Of a stretch of DNA of 5,098 bases, positions 1-5,098 are shown one piece after another. The notes beneath the pieces are model-generated. The model was not told the origin of the DNA. It did no database searches and saw only the letters and a list, made by a program, of their open reading frames with translations. Numbering within the stretch: the first letter of the stretch is position 1; the number at the start of each line of letters is the position of its first letter. The position numbers and the translations under genes were made by a program. The DNA is from SAR92 clade bacterium (GTDB taxonomy: Bacteria; Pseudomonadota; Gammaproteobacteria; Pseudomonadales; Porticoccaceae), in assembly GCA_018607545.1 (NCBI GenBank), contig JABBBF010000066.1, forward strand, positions 1-5,098. Direction: 5' to 3'.

Positions 1-1
1 G

Positions 2-676
2 GGTGTTAAGCGCGGTGTCTACTCCAATGAAGCCGGGCAGGGCAGTGGCCCACATCCGGCTGCGGCTGCGGAAGTTTCCCATCCGGCTAAGCAGGGTCTG
101 GTACAAGCATTCTCTGTTTATGTGGATACCTTGCTGATCTGTTCAGCGACCGCCTTTATGATTTTATTAACCGGTCTCTACAATGTTGAGAGCGGCGACG
201 GTGGTTATCTCTATCAGGGGCTGGCCGGCGTTGAAGCCGGGCCAGGCTATGTGCAGGCCGCTTTCGATACCATTCTGCCCGGATTTGGCAGCAGCATCCT
301 GGCGATTGCGCTGCTGTTTTTTGCCTTTACGACCATTGTTGCCTACTACTACATCGCTGAAACCAATGTTATGTATATCAACCGCAAAGTGCATCGCCCA
401 TGGCTAGCCAATCTGCTTAAACTGTTGGTAGTGACCTCGGTGATTTACGGCGGTGTTAAAAGTGCTGATATAGCCTGGGCGCTCGGTGATGTTGGCGTCG
501 GCATTATGGCCTGGTTAAATATCGTAGCGATTATTATCTTGCAGCGTCCCGCTTTGCTAGCCCTAAAAGATTATGAAACGCAGATTAATTCTGGTGTGGA
601 TCCGGTATTTGATCCTCGGGAACTGGGGATAGAGAAGGCTGATTTTTGGGTGGATAAAATAGCTCTTAAAAAATAG
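2..676 (+). CDS. Sodium:alanine/glycine symporter (AGCS family), C-terminal part, 5' end outside window
   Basis: This is an integral inner-membrane carrier that takes up alanine or glycine with Na+ (family knowledge; the exact substrate is not readable here). The frame is open from base 2, giving 224 visible residues of a family protein that is usually about 450-500 aa, so the N-terminal half is missing. Visible residues 1-14 carry the AGCS block GVKRGVYSNEAGQG, followed by AAAAEVSHPAKQGLVQAF at about 20-37. Hydrophobic segments then follow at about 36-60, 95-120, 135-155 and 158-182. The tail LKDYE...DPVFDPRELGI...ADFW is typical of the AGCS C-terminus. The GTG at 122 (visible residue 41) is an internal valine within a conserved block and is not a start. 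The stop is TAG at 674-676, inside a 14-bp tandem repeat, so the last residues (KIALKK) are encoded by the repeat. The gene is convergent with rnt. Family assignment is firm; substrate is not. Confidence 0.93.
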   Translation, partial: GVKRGVYSNEAGQGSGPHPAAAAEVSHPAKQGLVQAFSVYVDTLLICSATAFMILLTGLYNVESGDGGYLYQGLAGVEAGPGYVQAAFDTILPGFGSSILAIALLFFAFTTIVAYYYIAETNVMYINRKVHRPWLANLLKLLVVTSVIYGGVKSADIAWALGDVGVGIMAWLNIVAIIILQRPALLALKDYETQINSGVDPVFDPRELGIEKADFWVDKIALKK

Positions 677-698
677 CTCTTAAGAAATAGCCCCTAAC
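657..698. repeat. Three tandem 14-bp units across the symporter stop codon
   Basis: Three abutting units are seen: AAATAGCTCTTAAA (657-670), AAATAGCTCTTAAG (671-684) and AAATAGCCCCTAAC (685-698). Units 1 and 2 differ at one base; unit 3 is more diverged. The period of 14 is not a multiple of 3. The TAG in unit 1 is therefore read out of frame (ATA GCT), while the TAG in unit 2 is the symporter stop codon. A partial inverted copy (TTAAGCTATTT, 708-718) lies just downstream. This is probably a local slippage duplication; no function is evident. Confidence 0.8.
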
Positions 699-718
699 AA
701 AAGCCCTTAAGCTATTTA

Positions 719-746
719 AATAGTGCTTCCAGCGTGAAGCACTATT
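719..746. terminator. Hairpin between convergent symporter and rnt genes, likely terminator
   Basis: AATAGTGCTTC (719-729) pairs perfectly with GAAGCACTATT (736-746), an 11-bp stem around a 6-nt loop (CAGCGT). It sits between two convergent stop codons, where a shared terminator is expected. T-runs are weak on both sides (ATTCTTCG on the plus strand, ATTTAAATAG on the minus strand), so it is not a textbook intrinsic terminator. A smaller bulged hairpin (GAC-G-CTCT / AGAG-GTC, 763-780) overlaps the rnt stop codon. Confidence 0.55.
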
Positions 747-770
747 CTTCGAATACTTTCTAGACGCTCT

Positions 771-1409
771 CTAAGAGGTCCAGCCGCCCAACTCTTTCCA
801 GCGGTTAACAATCTTGCAGTAAAGCTCAGCGGTTTTAACCGTATCGTAGAGCGCACTGTGGGCATTGCGATTATCAAAATCCATCCCCGCCGCCTGACAG
901 GCCTTAGCCAGTACCGTCTGGCCATAAGCCAACCCAGCTAGAGAAGAGGTATCAAAGCAGGAGAACGGGTGGAACGGATTGCGTTTAATCTGATTGCGAT
1001 TCACCGCGGCATTCACAAAGCCAAGATCAAAGTGGGCATTGTGGGCAACCATCACCGCACGGGTGCAGCCAGTGGCGCTGATCTCTTGACGGATAGGGCG
1101 GAAAATATCTCGTAACGCCTCACCTTCTTCCTCGGGCATACGCTCCGGGTCATAGAGATCTATTCCAGTAAACTCCAGCGCTGCCTGATCGACATTGGCG
1201 CCGGGAAAGGGATCGATATTTTTACTGTAGGTATCTTTAATCTGCAGATTGCCCTGAAAATCCATCTCCAGAATAACTGCGGCGATTTCTAACAGGGCAT
1301 CTTTGCGCGAATCAAAGCCACCGGTTTCAACATCCACGACCACAGGCAGGAAACCGCGAAAACGCTCGGCGATCTTTGAGCGATTGAGAAGTTCTTCAGG
1401 CATTTCCAT
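771..1409 (-). CDS. rnt: Ribonuclease T (3'-5' exoribonuclease, DEDDh family)
   Basis: RNase T is a cytoplasmic homodimeric 3'-5' exonuclease. It trims the 3' ends of tRNAs, 5S and 23S rRNA and other small RNAs, removes the terminal A during tRNA end turnover, and also acts on single-stranded DNA tails. The 212-aa product matches the usual ~215 aa and aligns end to end with what I recall of E. coli RNase T. All DEDDh residues are present: D26 and E28 in [10 protein letters not shown]128 in MVAHNAHFD, and H184 and D189 in AHSALYD. The aromatic residues that wedge the substrate 3' end in the E. coli enzyme correspond to F32, F80, F127 and F149. The tail [11 protein letters not shown] is also typical. 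The ATG (1409-1407) overlaps the pyrC stop as TAATG. The nearest Shine-Dalgarno-like sequence, GGAAA, is 11 nt upstream, so translational coupling to pyrC is likely (inference). A second ATG two codons in is possible but farther from it. Confidence 0.97.
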   Translation of the reverse strand: MEMPEELLNRSKIAERFRGFLPVVVDVETGGFDSRKDALLEIAAVILEMDFQGNLQIKDTYSKNIDPFPGANVDQAALEFTGIDLYDPERMPEEEGEALRDIFRPIRQEISATGCTRAVMVAHNAHFDLGFVNAAVNRNQIKRNPFHPFSCFDTSSLAGLAYGQTVLAKACQAAGMDFDNRNAHSALYDTVKTAELYCKIVNRWKELGGWTS

Positions 1410-2443
1410 TAGAGGTTCAGTTTCCAGTTAAGCGTGGTACCGGCCCCTAGGGGAACCAGCTGGGTATCCTCAAAGGGAATAGCCGCTGGCAGTTCCCAAG
1501 GATCGCGGGAAAGGGTAATGCTGTCGATATTTCTTGGCAGCCCATAAAAGTCTGCACCATTAAAGCTGGCAAAGGCTTCCAGTTTATCCAGAGCACCGGC
1601 CTCTTCAAACGCCTGAGCATAGAGTTCAATCGCTGCATGGTGGCTAAAGCAACCGGCACAGCCACAGGCCGACTCTTTTTTACCCTGTGCATGGGGGGCC
1701 GAATCGGTGCCGAGAAAGAATTTTTTACTGCCGCTGGTCGCCACCTCAATCAGCGCATGCTGATGAATATCGCGTTTTAAAATCGGCAGGCAGAACAGGT
1801 GCGGACGAATGCCGCCAACCAGCATATGGTTGCGGTTAAACAGCAGGTGCTGCGGGGTAATAGTCGCGGCAATATTATCACCGGCGCTGGCGACAAACTC
1901 CGCGGCCTGCTGGGTGGTGATATGTTCAAGAATAATTTTCAAGCGCGGAAACTGTTCCGCCAGGCTGCGCAGATGGCGATCAATAAACACCGCCTCGCGA
2001 TCAAAGATATCAATATCTGCAGTAGTCACCTCACCGTGGAGCTGCAATACCATGCCCACTTCCTGCATGGTTTCCAGAACCTCAGTGATATTGTTGAGAT
2101 CGGTTACCCCAGAGTCAGAATTGGTGGTTGCGCCGGCGGGATAGTATTTACAGCCATGGATAAAACCACATTCCTTCGCCGCACGAATTTCGTCAACTGA
2201 GGTGTTGTCGGTTAAATAGAGAACCATCAGCGGTTCCCAATTTGAGCCCTCGGGCCGCTGCGCCAGGATGCGCTCGCGGTAGGCTGCAACCTGTTCAACA
2301 GTGGTCGCCGGTGGCAGCAGGTTTGGCATAATAATACCGCGCCCAAACCCCCGCGCTGCCGCAGGCACAGTAGAGGCCAGGGTCTGCTTATCGCGAAGAT
2401 GCAGATGCCAGTCGTCAGGTCGGGTAAGCGTGATTTGATCCAT
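1409..2443 (-). CDS. pyrC: Dihydroorotase, class II (PyrC)
   Basis: PyrC is a cytoplasmic zinc amidohydrolase that interconverts N-carbamoyl-L-aspartate and L-dihydroorotate, the third step of de novo pyrimidine synthesis. The 344-aa length is close to the ~348 aa of the E. coli type. Every metal-site residue is visible: H13 and H15 in DDWHLHLRD, the carboxylated bridging lysine K99 in [14 protein letters not shown]136 in LQLHGEVT, H174 in LEHITT, and catalytic D247 in [10 protein letters not shown]106-T107 lie in the flexible loop that closes over substrate. NRNHMLVGG (203-211) and the SACGCAGCF cluster are also characteristic of this class. The start is ATG with a weak GGAC 8 nt upstream. 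pyrC is the first gene of a pyrC-rnt unit and diverges from the formyltransferase gene. I see no convincing PurR-type operator or pyrimidine-responsive leader. There is no sign of damage or transfer. Confidence 0.97.
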   Translation of the reverse strand: MDQITLTRPDDWHLHLRDKQTLASTVPAAARGFGRGIIMPNLLPPATTVEQVAAYRERILAQRPEGSNWEPLMVLYLTDNTSVDEIRAAKECGFIHGCKYYPAGATTNSDSGVTDLNNITEVLETMQEVGMVLQLHGEVTTADIDIFDREAVFIDRHLRSLAEQFPRLKIILEHITTQQAAEFVASAGDNIAATITPQHLLFNRNHMLVGGIRPHLFCLPILKRDIHQHALIEVATSGSKKFFLGTDSAPHAQGKKESACGCAGCFSHHAAIELYAQAFEEAGALDKLEAFASFNGADFYGLPRNIDSITLSRDPWELPAAIPFEDTQLVPLGAGTTLNWKLNL

Positions 2444-2560
2444 TATATTTTGTCCGCGAAGTACGTGCGAGAGTGCAGAGCGAATGCTACCGGAAACGGT
2501 GGTCTCATACGAGGATTTATGGGAAAGTGACTAAAAGAAAAGCCTTATCGGCGGATTTAG
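2444..2560. promoter_or_regulatory. Divergent spacer expected to hold pyrC-rnt and formyltransferase promoters
   Basis: This 117-bp spacer separates two start codons facing away from each other, so initiation signals for both directions are expected in or very near it. No well-matched -35/-10 pair stands out on either strand. Near the plus-strand start, GGCGGA (2550-2555) precedes the ATG at 2561 by 5 nt and is an acceptable Shine-Dalgarno sequence. The call rests on gene arrangement; promoter positions are not resolved. Confidence 0.45.
2487..2502 (+). other. Small 6-bp hairpin with GAAA tetraloop in the divergent spacer
   Basis: CTACCG (2487-2492) pairs with CGGTGG (2497-2502), including one T-G wobble, around a GAAA loop. 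In RNA from the plus strand this would be a GNRA tetraloop in the formyltransferase leader. In DNA the core ACCG-GAAA-CGGT is a short dyad that a repressor could bind. Stems this short arise often by chance, so a function is not claimed. Confidence 0.3.
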
Positions 2561-3340
2561 ATGAAAATCACCATTCTTACCAATCGCGACCTCGCCAGCC
2601 ATATCGCCCTGACTCGACTGGTAAAACAGCTCGCCGGCCACAGGCTGGCAATTTTTCTTTCCGAAAAAGTTGGTGGTGACCAACAGCTTCCCCAGTCCCT
2701 GATTGAACTGGCAGCCTTTGAAAAAAGCCTGCTCGAGGATGGCCGGCCAAGTTTTGACCAGCTTGCGGCAGCTGCCGGGTGCACTATCCAGGGATTTGGC
2801 GAAATAGATAATCAGATCAACAGCCCGGCGGGGGTTGCACGGATCCAGGCCACTGAACCGCAGTTGATTATTTCCCTGCGCTTTGGATTGATTATCCGCG
2901 ATGCGGTGATTGCCATTCCCCGTCATGGAGTCATTAATCTACACTCTGGTCTATTGCCCGATTATCGCGGTGTGATGGCAACCTTTAGGGCCATGCTTAA
3001 TGGCGATAGCGAAATCGCCTCGACACTGCACTTTATTCAGGATAGCGGTGTGGATACCGGCGATATTATCTCTATTGAGGCAGTCCCCCTGATGACTGAT
3101 AAATCCTATCTGTTTAATGTGCTGAATCTCTATAACCGCGGCTGCAATCAGATTGTTCGGGCGGTGGCCGCTATAAGTGCCGGACAGCCATTAAATGCTC
3201 AGCCACAGCAGGGAGTAGGAGACTATTTTAGCTTTCCGATAGAGACCGAACTGGAGCAGTTTTTTGCCCTCGGCCAGCGGCTTTTTGAAAGCACTGATGC
3301 GGGTCTTGATAATACTCCTTACAATACTCTCTACAACTAA
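2561..3340 (+). CDS. Uncharacterised formyltransferase-fold protein (Formyl_trans_N type)
   Basis: This is probably an N10-formyltetrahydrofolate-dependent formyl transfer enzyme; its acceptor substrate is unknown. The 259-aa product has the family core. GVINLHSGLLPDYRG (123-137) supplies the expected catalytic N126 and H128 and the HxxLLPxxRG folate-site loop, and SGVDTGDII (162-170) supplies the catalytic D165. ISLRFGLIIRDAVI (104-117) matches the strand and helix before the active site. It lacks the N-terminal GxGSNL phosphate loop of PurN, so GAR transformylase is unlikely. It is shorter than Fmt (~310 aa) and lacks an evident tRNA-binding C-terminal domain. No signal peptide or membrane segment is seen, so it is probably cytoplasmic. 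The tail after FSFPIETELEQFF (234-246) ends in a repeat-encoded NTPYNTLYN. The start is ATG with GGCGGA 5 nt upstream. argG follows 65 nt downstream with no strong terminator between them, so read-through is possible. The fold assignment is strong; the function is open. Confidence 0.85.
   Translation: MKITILTNRDLASHIALTRLVKQLAGHRLAIFLSEKVGGDQQLPQSLIELAAFEKSLLEDGRPSFDQLAAAAGCTIQGFGEIDNQINSPAGVARIQATEPQLIISLRFGLIIRDAVIAIPRHGVINLHSGLLPDYRGVMATFRAMLNGDSEIASTLHFIQDSGVDTGDIISIEAVPLMTDKSYLFNVLNLYNRGCNQIVRAVAAISAGQPLNAQPQQGVGDYFSFPIETELEQFFALGQRLFESTDAGLDNTPYNTLYN
3311..3334 (+). repeat. 12-bp tandem duplication at the 3' end of the formyltransferase gene
   Basis: AATACTCCTTAC (3311-3322) is followed directly by AATACTCTCTAC (3323-3334), with two mismatches. 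The repeat is in frame and encodes NTPY-NTLY just before the final N and the stop. This looks like a recent slippage event in a C-terminal tail that is probably unstructured. Confidence 0.7.
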
Positions 3341-3363
3341 TACTAAAACCCCCGCTGTTAGGG

Positions 3364-3369
3364 TAAAAT
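3364..3369 (+). promoter_or_regulatory. Possible -10 element for argG
   Basis: TAAAAT lies about 37 nt before the argG start, in the context GGGTAAAATTCGCGCC, which resembles many gammaproteobacterial sigma-70 -10 regions. No good -35 hexamer is found 16-18 bp upstream (the sequence there is around TACTAA), so the promoter would be weak or activator-assisted. No clear ARG box for ArgR is visible nearby. Confidence 0.35.
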
Positions 3370-3390
3370 TCGCGCCTCGTTTTCTCCAGT

Positions 3391-3396
3391 TAAGGA
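3391..3396 (+). promoter_or_regulatory. Shine-Dalgarno sequence of argG
   Basis: TAAGGA lies 9 nt before the GTG at 3406. It supports GTG as the true start, because the protein from this codon begins [13 protein letters not shown], matching the normal ArgG N-terminus. Confidence 0.8.
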
Positions 3397-3405
3397 TTTT
3401 GCAAC

Positions 3406-4626
3406 GTGTCAGACGTTAAAAAAGTAGTTTTAGCCTATTCAGGTGGTTTGGATACTTCAGTTATTGTTAAGTGGCTGCAAGAGGAATATAACTGCGAAGT
3501 AGTGACTTTTACCGCCGATATTGGCCAGGGCGAAGAAGTTGAACCGGCTCGCGCCAAAGCCGAAGCGCTGGGCGTAAAAGAGATCTATATTGATGATCTG
3601 CGTGAAGAGTATGCTCGCGATTTTGTCTTCCCAATGTTCCGCGCCAACACCATCTACGAAGGTGAATATCTGCTCGGCACCTCAATTGCCCGCCCATTGA
3701 TTGCCAAGCGTCTTATCGAGATCGCCAATGAAACCGGTGCTGATACTATCTCCCACGGTGCGACGGGTAAGGGCAACGATCAGGTGCGTTTTGAGCTGGG
3801 TGCCTATGCACTAAAGCCGGGTATCAAGGTTATCGCCCCATGGCGTGAGTGGGATCTAAACTCCCGCGACAAGTTAATGGAATACTGCGAAACCCACAGT
3901 ATTCCAGTAGAGATGAAGCGCGGCAAAAAGTCGCCGTTCTCTATGGATGCCAACCTGCTGCATATCTCCTATGAGGGCGGCAACTTGGAAGATCCCTGGT
4001 CAGAAGCTGAAGATGATATGTGGCGCTGGACTGTTTCCCCAGAGGAAGCGCCAGACGAAGCGACCTATATGAATATTAGCTATGAGAAGGGCGATATTGT
4101 TGCTATCGACGGTGTGTCTATGTCAGCAGCGACAGTGATTGAGCACTTAAACAAAGTTGCCGGCGCCAATGGTGTGGGTCGATTGGATATTGTTGAGAAC
4201 CGCTATGTGGGCATGAAGTCACGCGGTTGTTACGAGACACCGGCGGGCACGGTGATGATGAAAGCGCACCGCGCAATTGAATCATTAACCCTGGATCGCG
4301 AAGTGGCCCATATGAAAGATGAGCTTATGCCCAAATATGCCAAGCTGATCTACAACGGTTACTGGTGGGCGCCAGAGCGTTTGATGCTGCAAGCCGCAAT
4401 TGACCAGACTCAGGATGTGGTGAATGGTGAAGTGCGCATTAAACTCTACAAAGGCGGCGTTAGTGTTGTCGGACGACAGTCAGCCACTGACAGTCTGTTC
4501 GATGCCAATATCGCCACCTTTGACGATGATGGCGGCGCCTATAACCAGGCCGATGCCGAAGGCTTTATTAAGTTGAATGCTCTGCGTTTAAGAATTGCTG
4601 CCAACCGCGATCGCGATCTTTTATAA
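3406..4626 (+). CDS. argG: Argininosuccinate synthase (ArgG)
   Basis: ArgG is a cytoplasmic tetrameric ligase that joins citrulline and aspartate using ATP, giving argininosuccinate, AMP and PPi, the penultimate step of arginine synthesis. The 406-aa product belongs to the common short class (about 400 aa, as in Pseudomonas) and not the longer E. coli type (about 447 aa). The PP-loop ATP-binding signature AYSGGLDTS is at 10-18. [10 protein letters not shown] (88-97) and the second family signature [12 protein letters not shown] (118-129) form the citrulline/aspartate site. [14 protein letters not shown] (179-192) follows, and the C-terminal tetramerisation region is complete, ending [15 protein letters not shown]. 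The start is GTG with TAAGGA 9 nt upstream; no in-frame ATG near the N-terminus would preserve the PP-loop region. A strong terminator follows the stop. No missing residues or frame damage are seen. Confidence 0.98.
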   Translation: MSDVKKVVLAYSGGLDTSVIVKWLQEEYNCEVVTFTADIGQGEEVEPARAKAEALGVKEIYIDDLREEYARDFVFPMFRANTIYEGEYLLGTSIARPLIAKRLIEIANETGADTISHGATGKGNDQVRFELGAYALKPGIKVIAPWREWDLNSRDKLMEYCETHSIPVEMKRGKKSPFSMDANLLHISYEGGNLEDPWSEAEDDMWRWTVSPEEAPDEATYMNISYEKGDIVAIDGVSMSAATVIEHLNKVAGANGVGRLDIVENRYVGMKSRGCYETPAGTVMMKAHRAIESLTLDREVAHMKDELMPKYAKLIYNGYWWAPERLMLQAAIDQTQDVVNGEVRIKLYKGGVSVVGRQSATDSLFDANIATFDDDGGAYNQADAEGFIKLNALRLRIAANRDRDLL

Positions 4627-4655
4627 GCTAGTTTTTAAACTTATTTCGCCAGCAT

Positions 4656-4687
4656 TAAAAAAGCCGCTTTTAAAAGCGGCTTTTTTA
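4656..4687. terminator. Bidirectional intrinsic terminator between argG and the MscS gene
   Basis: This is a perfect 32-bp palindrome. TAAAAAAGCCGCTTTT (4656-4671) is mirrored by AAAAGCGGCTTTTTTA (4672-4687). The core GCCGCTT/AAGCGGC stem with a TTAA loop is followed by six T on either strand, so it works in both directions. It lies between two convergent stop codons, 29 nt after argG and 16 nt from the MscS-family gene's end. Confidence 0.93.
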
Positions 4688-4703
4688 TGGCGGTTTGAAA
4701 ACC

Positions 4704-5098
4704 TTAGCTACGCATATGCACATCCATCTGCGGGAAGGGAATTTCGATTCCCGACTCTCGCAAACGGTTGTAAATTGCTGTTAGATATTGCGATTTAACC
4801 AGCCCCGGACGTTTTACCCACTCGCCCTTGGCCCATACTGCCAGGGTGCACTCCACGCCTGAAGAGCCCAGTTCAGTGACCAGCACATTGGGCATAATAT
4901 CCTCGCGGTGCAGGGTAATTGGCACATCGTCAGCCGCTTTTAATCCAGCCTCGCGAACTGCCTCCAGATCGCTGCCGTAGGCGACGCTAAAGTGGATTGA
5001 GAAGCGACGAATATCATCATTAAGCGTCCAGTTATTCACCTGGTTGCTAACAAAGTCCGCGTTGGGTACCAGAATATCCGCATTGTCCAGAGTGCGAA
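4704..5098 (-). CDS. MscS-family mechanosensitive ion channel, C-terminal part, 5' end outside window
   Basis: This is an inner-membrane small-conductance mechanosensitive channel that releases solutes on hypo-osmotic shock (family role). The minus-strand frame is open to the window edge; 130 residues are visible and the pore helices lie outside. The fragment begins RTLDNADILVPNADFVSNQV, the conserved MscS cytoplasmic beta-domain (LVPN...NQV.NWTL). It continues through RRFSIHFSVAYGSDLEAV into the alpha/beta vestibule domain. It ends GIEIPFPQMDVHMRS, typical of the family C-terminus. The GTG at 5039 is an internal valine in the conserved block and is not the start. The visible part cannot distinguish a small MscS-like protein from a large MscK/MscM-type one, although the PFPQ.D.H.RS ending is common in the large type. 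The gene is convergent with argG. Confidence 0.92.
   Translation of the reverse strand, partial: RTLDNADILVPNADFVSNQVNNWTLNDDIRRFSIHFSVAYGSDLEAVREAGLKAADDVPITLHREDIMPNVLVTELGSSGVECTLAVWAKGEWVKRPGLVKSQYLTAIYNRLRESGIEIPFPQMDVHMRS

Noticed and set aside
1799..2200. Long plus-strand open frames (133 and 111 codons) opposite pyrC
   Set aside because: They lie fully antisense to a complete, conserved pyrC, show no recognisable domain or ribosome site, and their composition is that expected from the opposite strand of a real gene.
2491..2500. PurR-like operator for pyrC, as known in E. coli
   Set aside because: The short CGGAAACGGT stretch only loosely resembles the 16-bp PurR consensus, so a PurR site is not supported.
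2473..2679. A 68-codon plus-strand frame starting in the divergent spacer
   Set aside because: It overlaps the formyltransferase start out of frame and its product is low-information and basic; the 2561 frame has the conserved family motifs.
3306..3337. TTGATA (3306-3311) with TACAAC (3332-3337) as an argG promoter
   Set aside because: The spacing is 20 bp and the -10 match is poor; the TTGATA lies in coding sequence.
3348..3364. ACCC...GGGT pairing after the formyltransferase stop as a terminator
   Set aside because: The stem is only about 4 bp with no T-run, so it is too weak to call.
4607..4614. GCGATCGC octamer resembling the cyanobacterial HIP1 motif
   Set aside because: I noticed only this one clear copy; it comes from two CGCGAT units encoding RDRD near the ArgG C-terminus, and the genes are gammaproteobacterial.

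Overview
This window looks like ordinary chromosomal DNA from a gammaproteobacterium. RNase T is a gammaproteobacterial marker. PyrC is the class II (E. coli-like) dihydroorotase, and ArgG is very close to the Pseudomonas-type short enzyme. From memory, pyrC followed by rnt with argG nearby is also the arrangement in Pseudomonas. The moderate GC content and the Na+-coupled AGCS transporter would fit a marine lineage such as the SAR92/Porticoccaceae group, but that placement is an inference and is not demonstrated here.

Layout: (1) positions 1-676 (+) hold the C-terminal part of a sodium:alanine (AGCS) symporter, cut by the window edge. (2) Positions 677-770 are a short AT-rich convergent spacer with a 14-bp tandem repeat and an 11-bp hairpin. 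(3) Positions 771-2443 (-) hold a pyrC-rnt pair whose stop and start codons overlap by one base. (4) Positions 2444-2560 are a divergent spacer that must hold the start signals for both pyrC and the next gene. (5) Positions 2561-3340 (+) hold an uncharacterised formyltransferase-fold protein with an intact N/H/D catalytic triad. (6) Positions 3406-4626 (+) hold argG with a GTG start and a clear Shine-Dalgarno sequence. (7) Positions 4656-4687 are a perfect palindrome serving as a bidirectional terminator. (8) Positions 4704-5098 (-) hold the C-terminal part of an MscS-family mechanosensitive channel, cut by the window edge.

Two genes belong to carbamoyl-phosphate-linked biosynthesis: pyrC in pyrimidine synthesis and argG in arginine synthesis. 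The formyltransferase lying between them depends on folate, if its family assignment holds. RNase T is an RNA 3'-end trimming enzyme, and its coupling to pyrC appears to be positional. The two membrane proteins at the edges are functionally separate.

I found no mobile element, CRISPR array, tRNA/rRNA, phage gene or defence cassette. The least explained item is the formyltransferase-like gene. The other findings are small-scale sequence structures.
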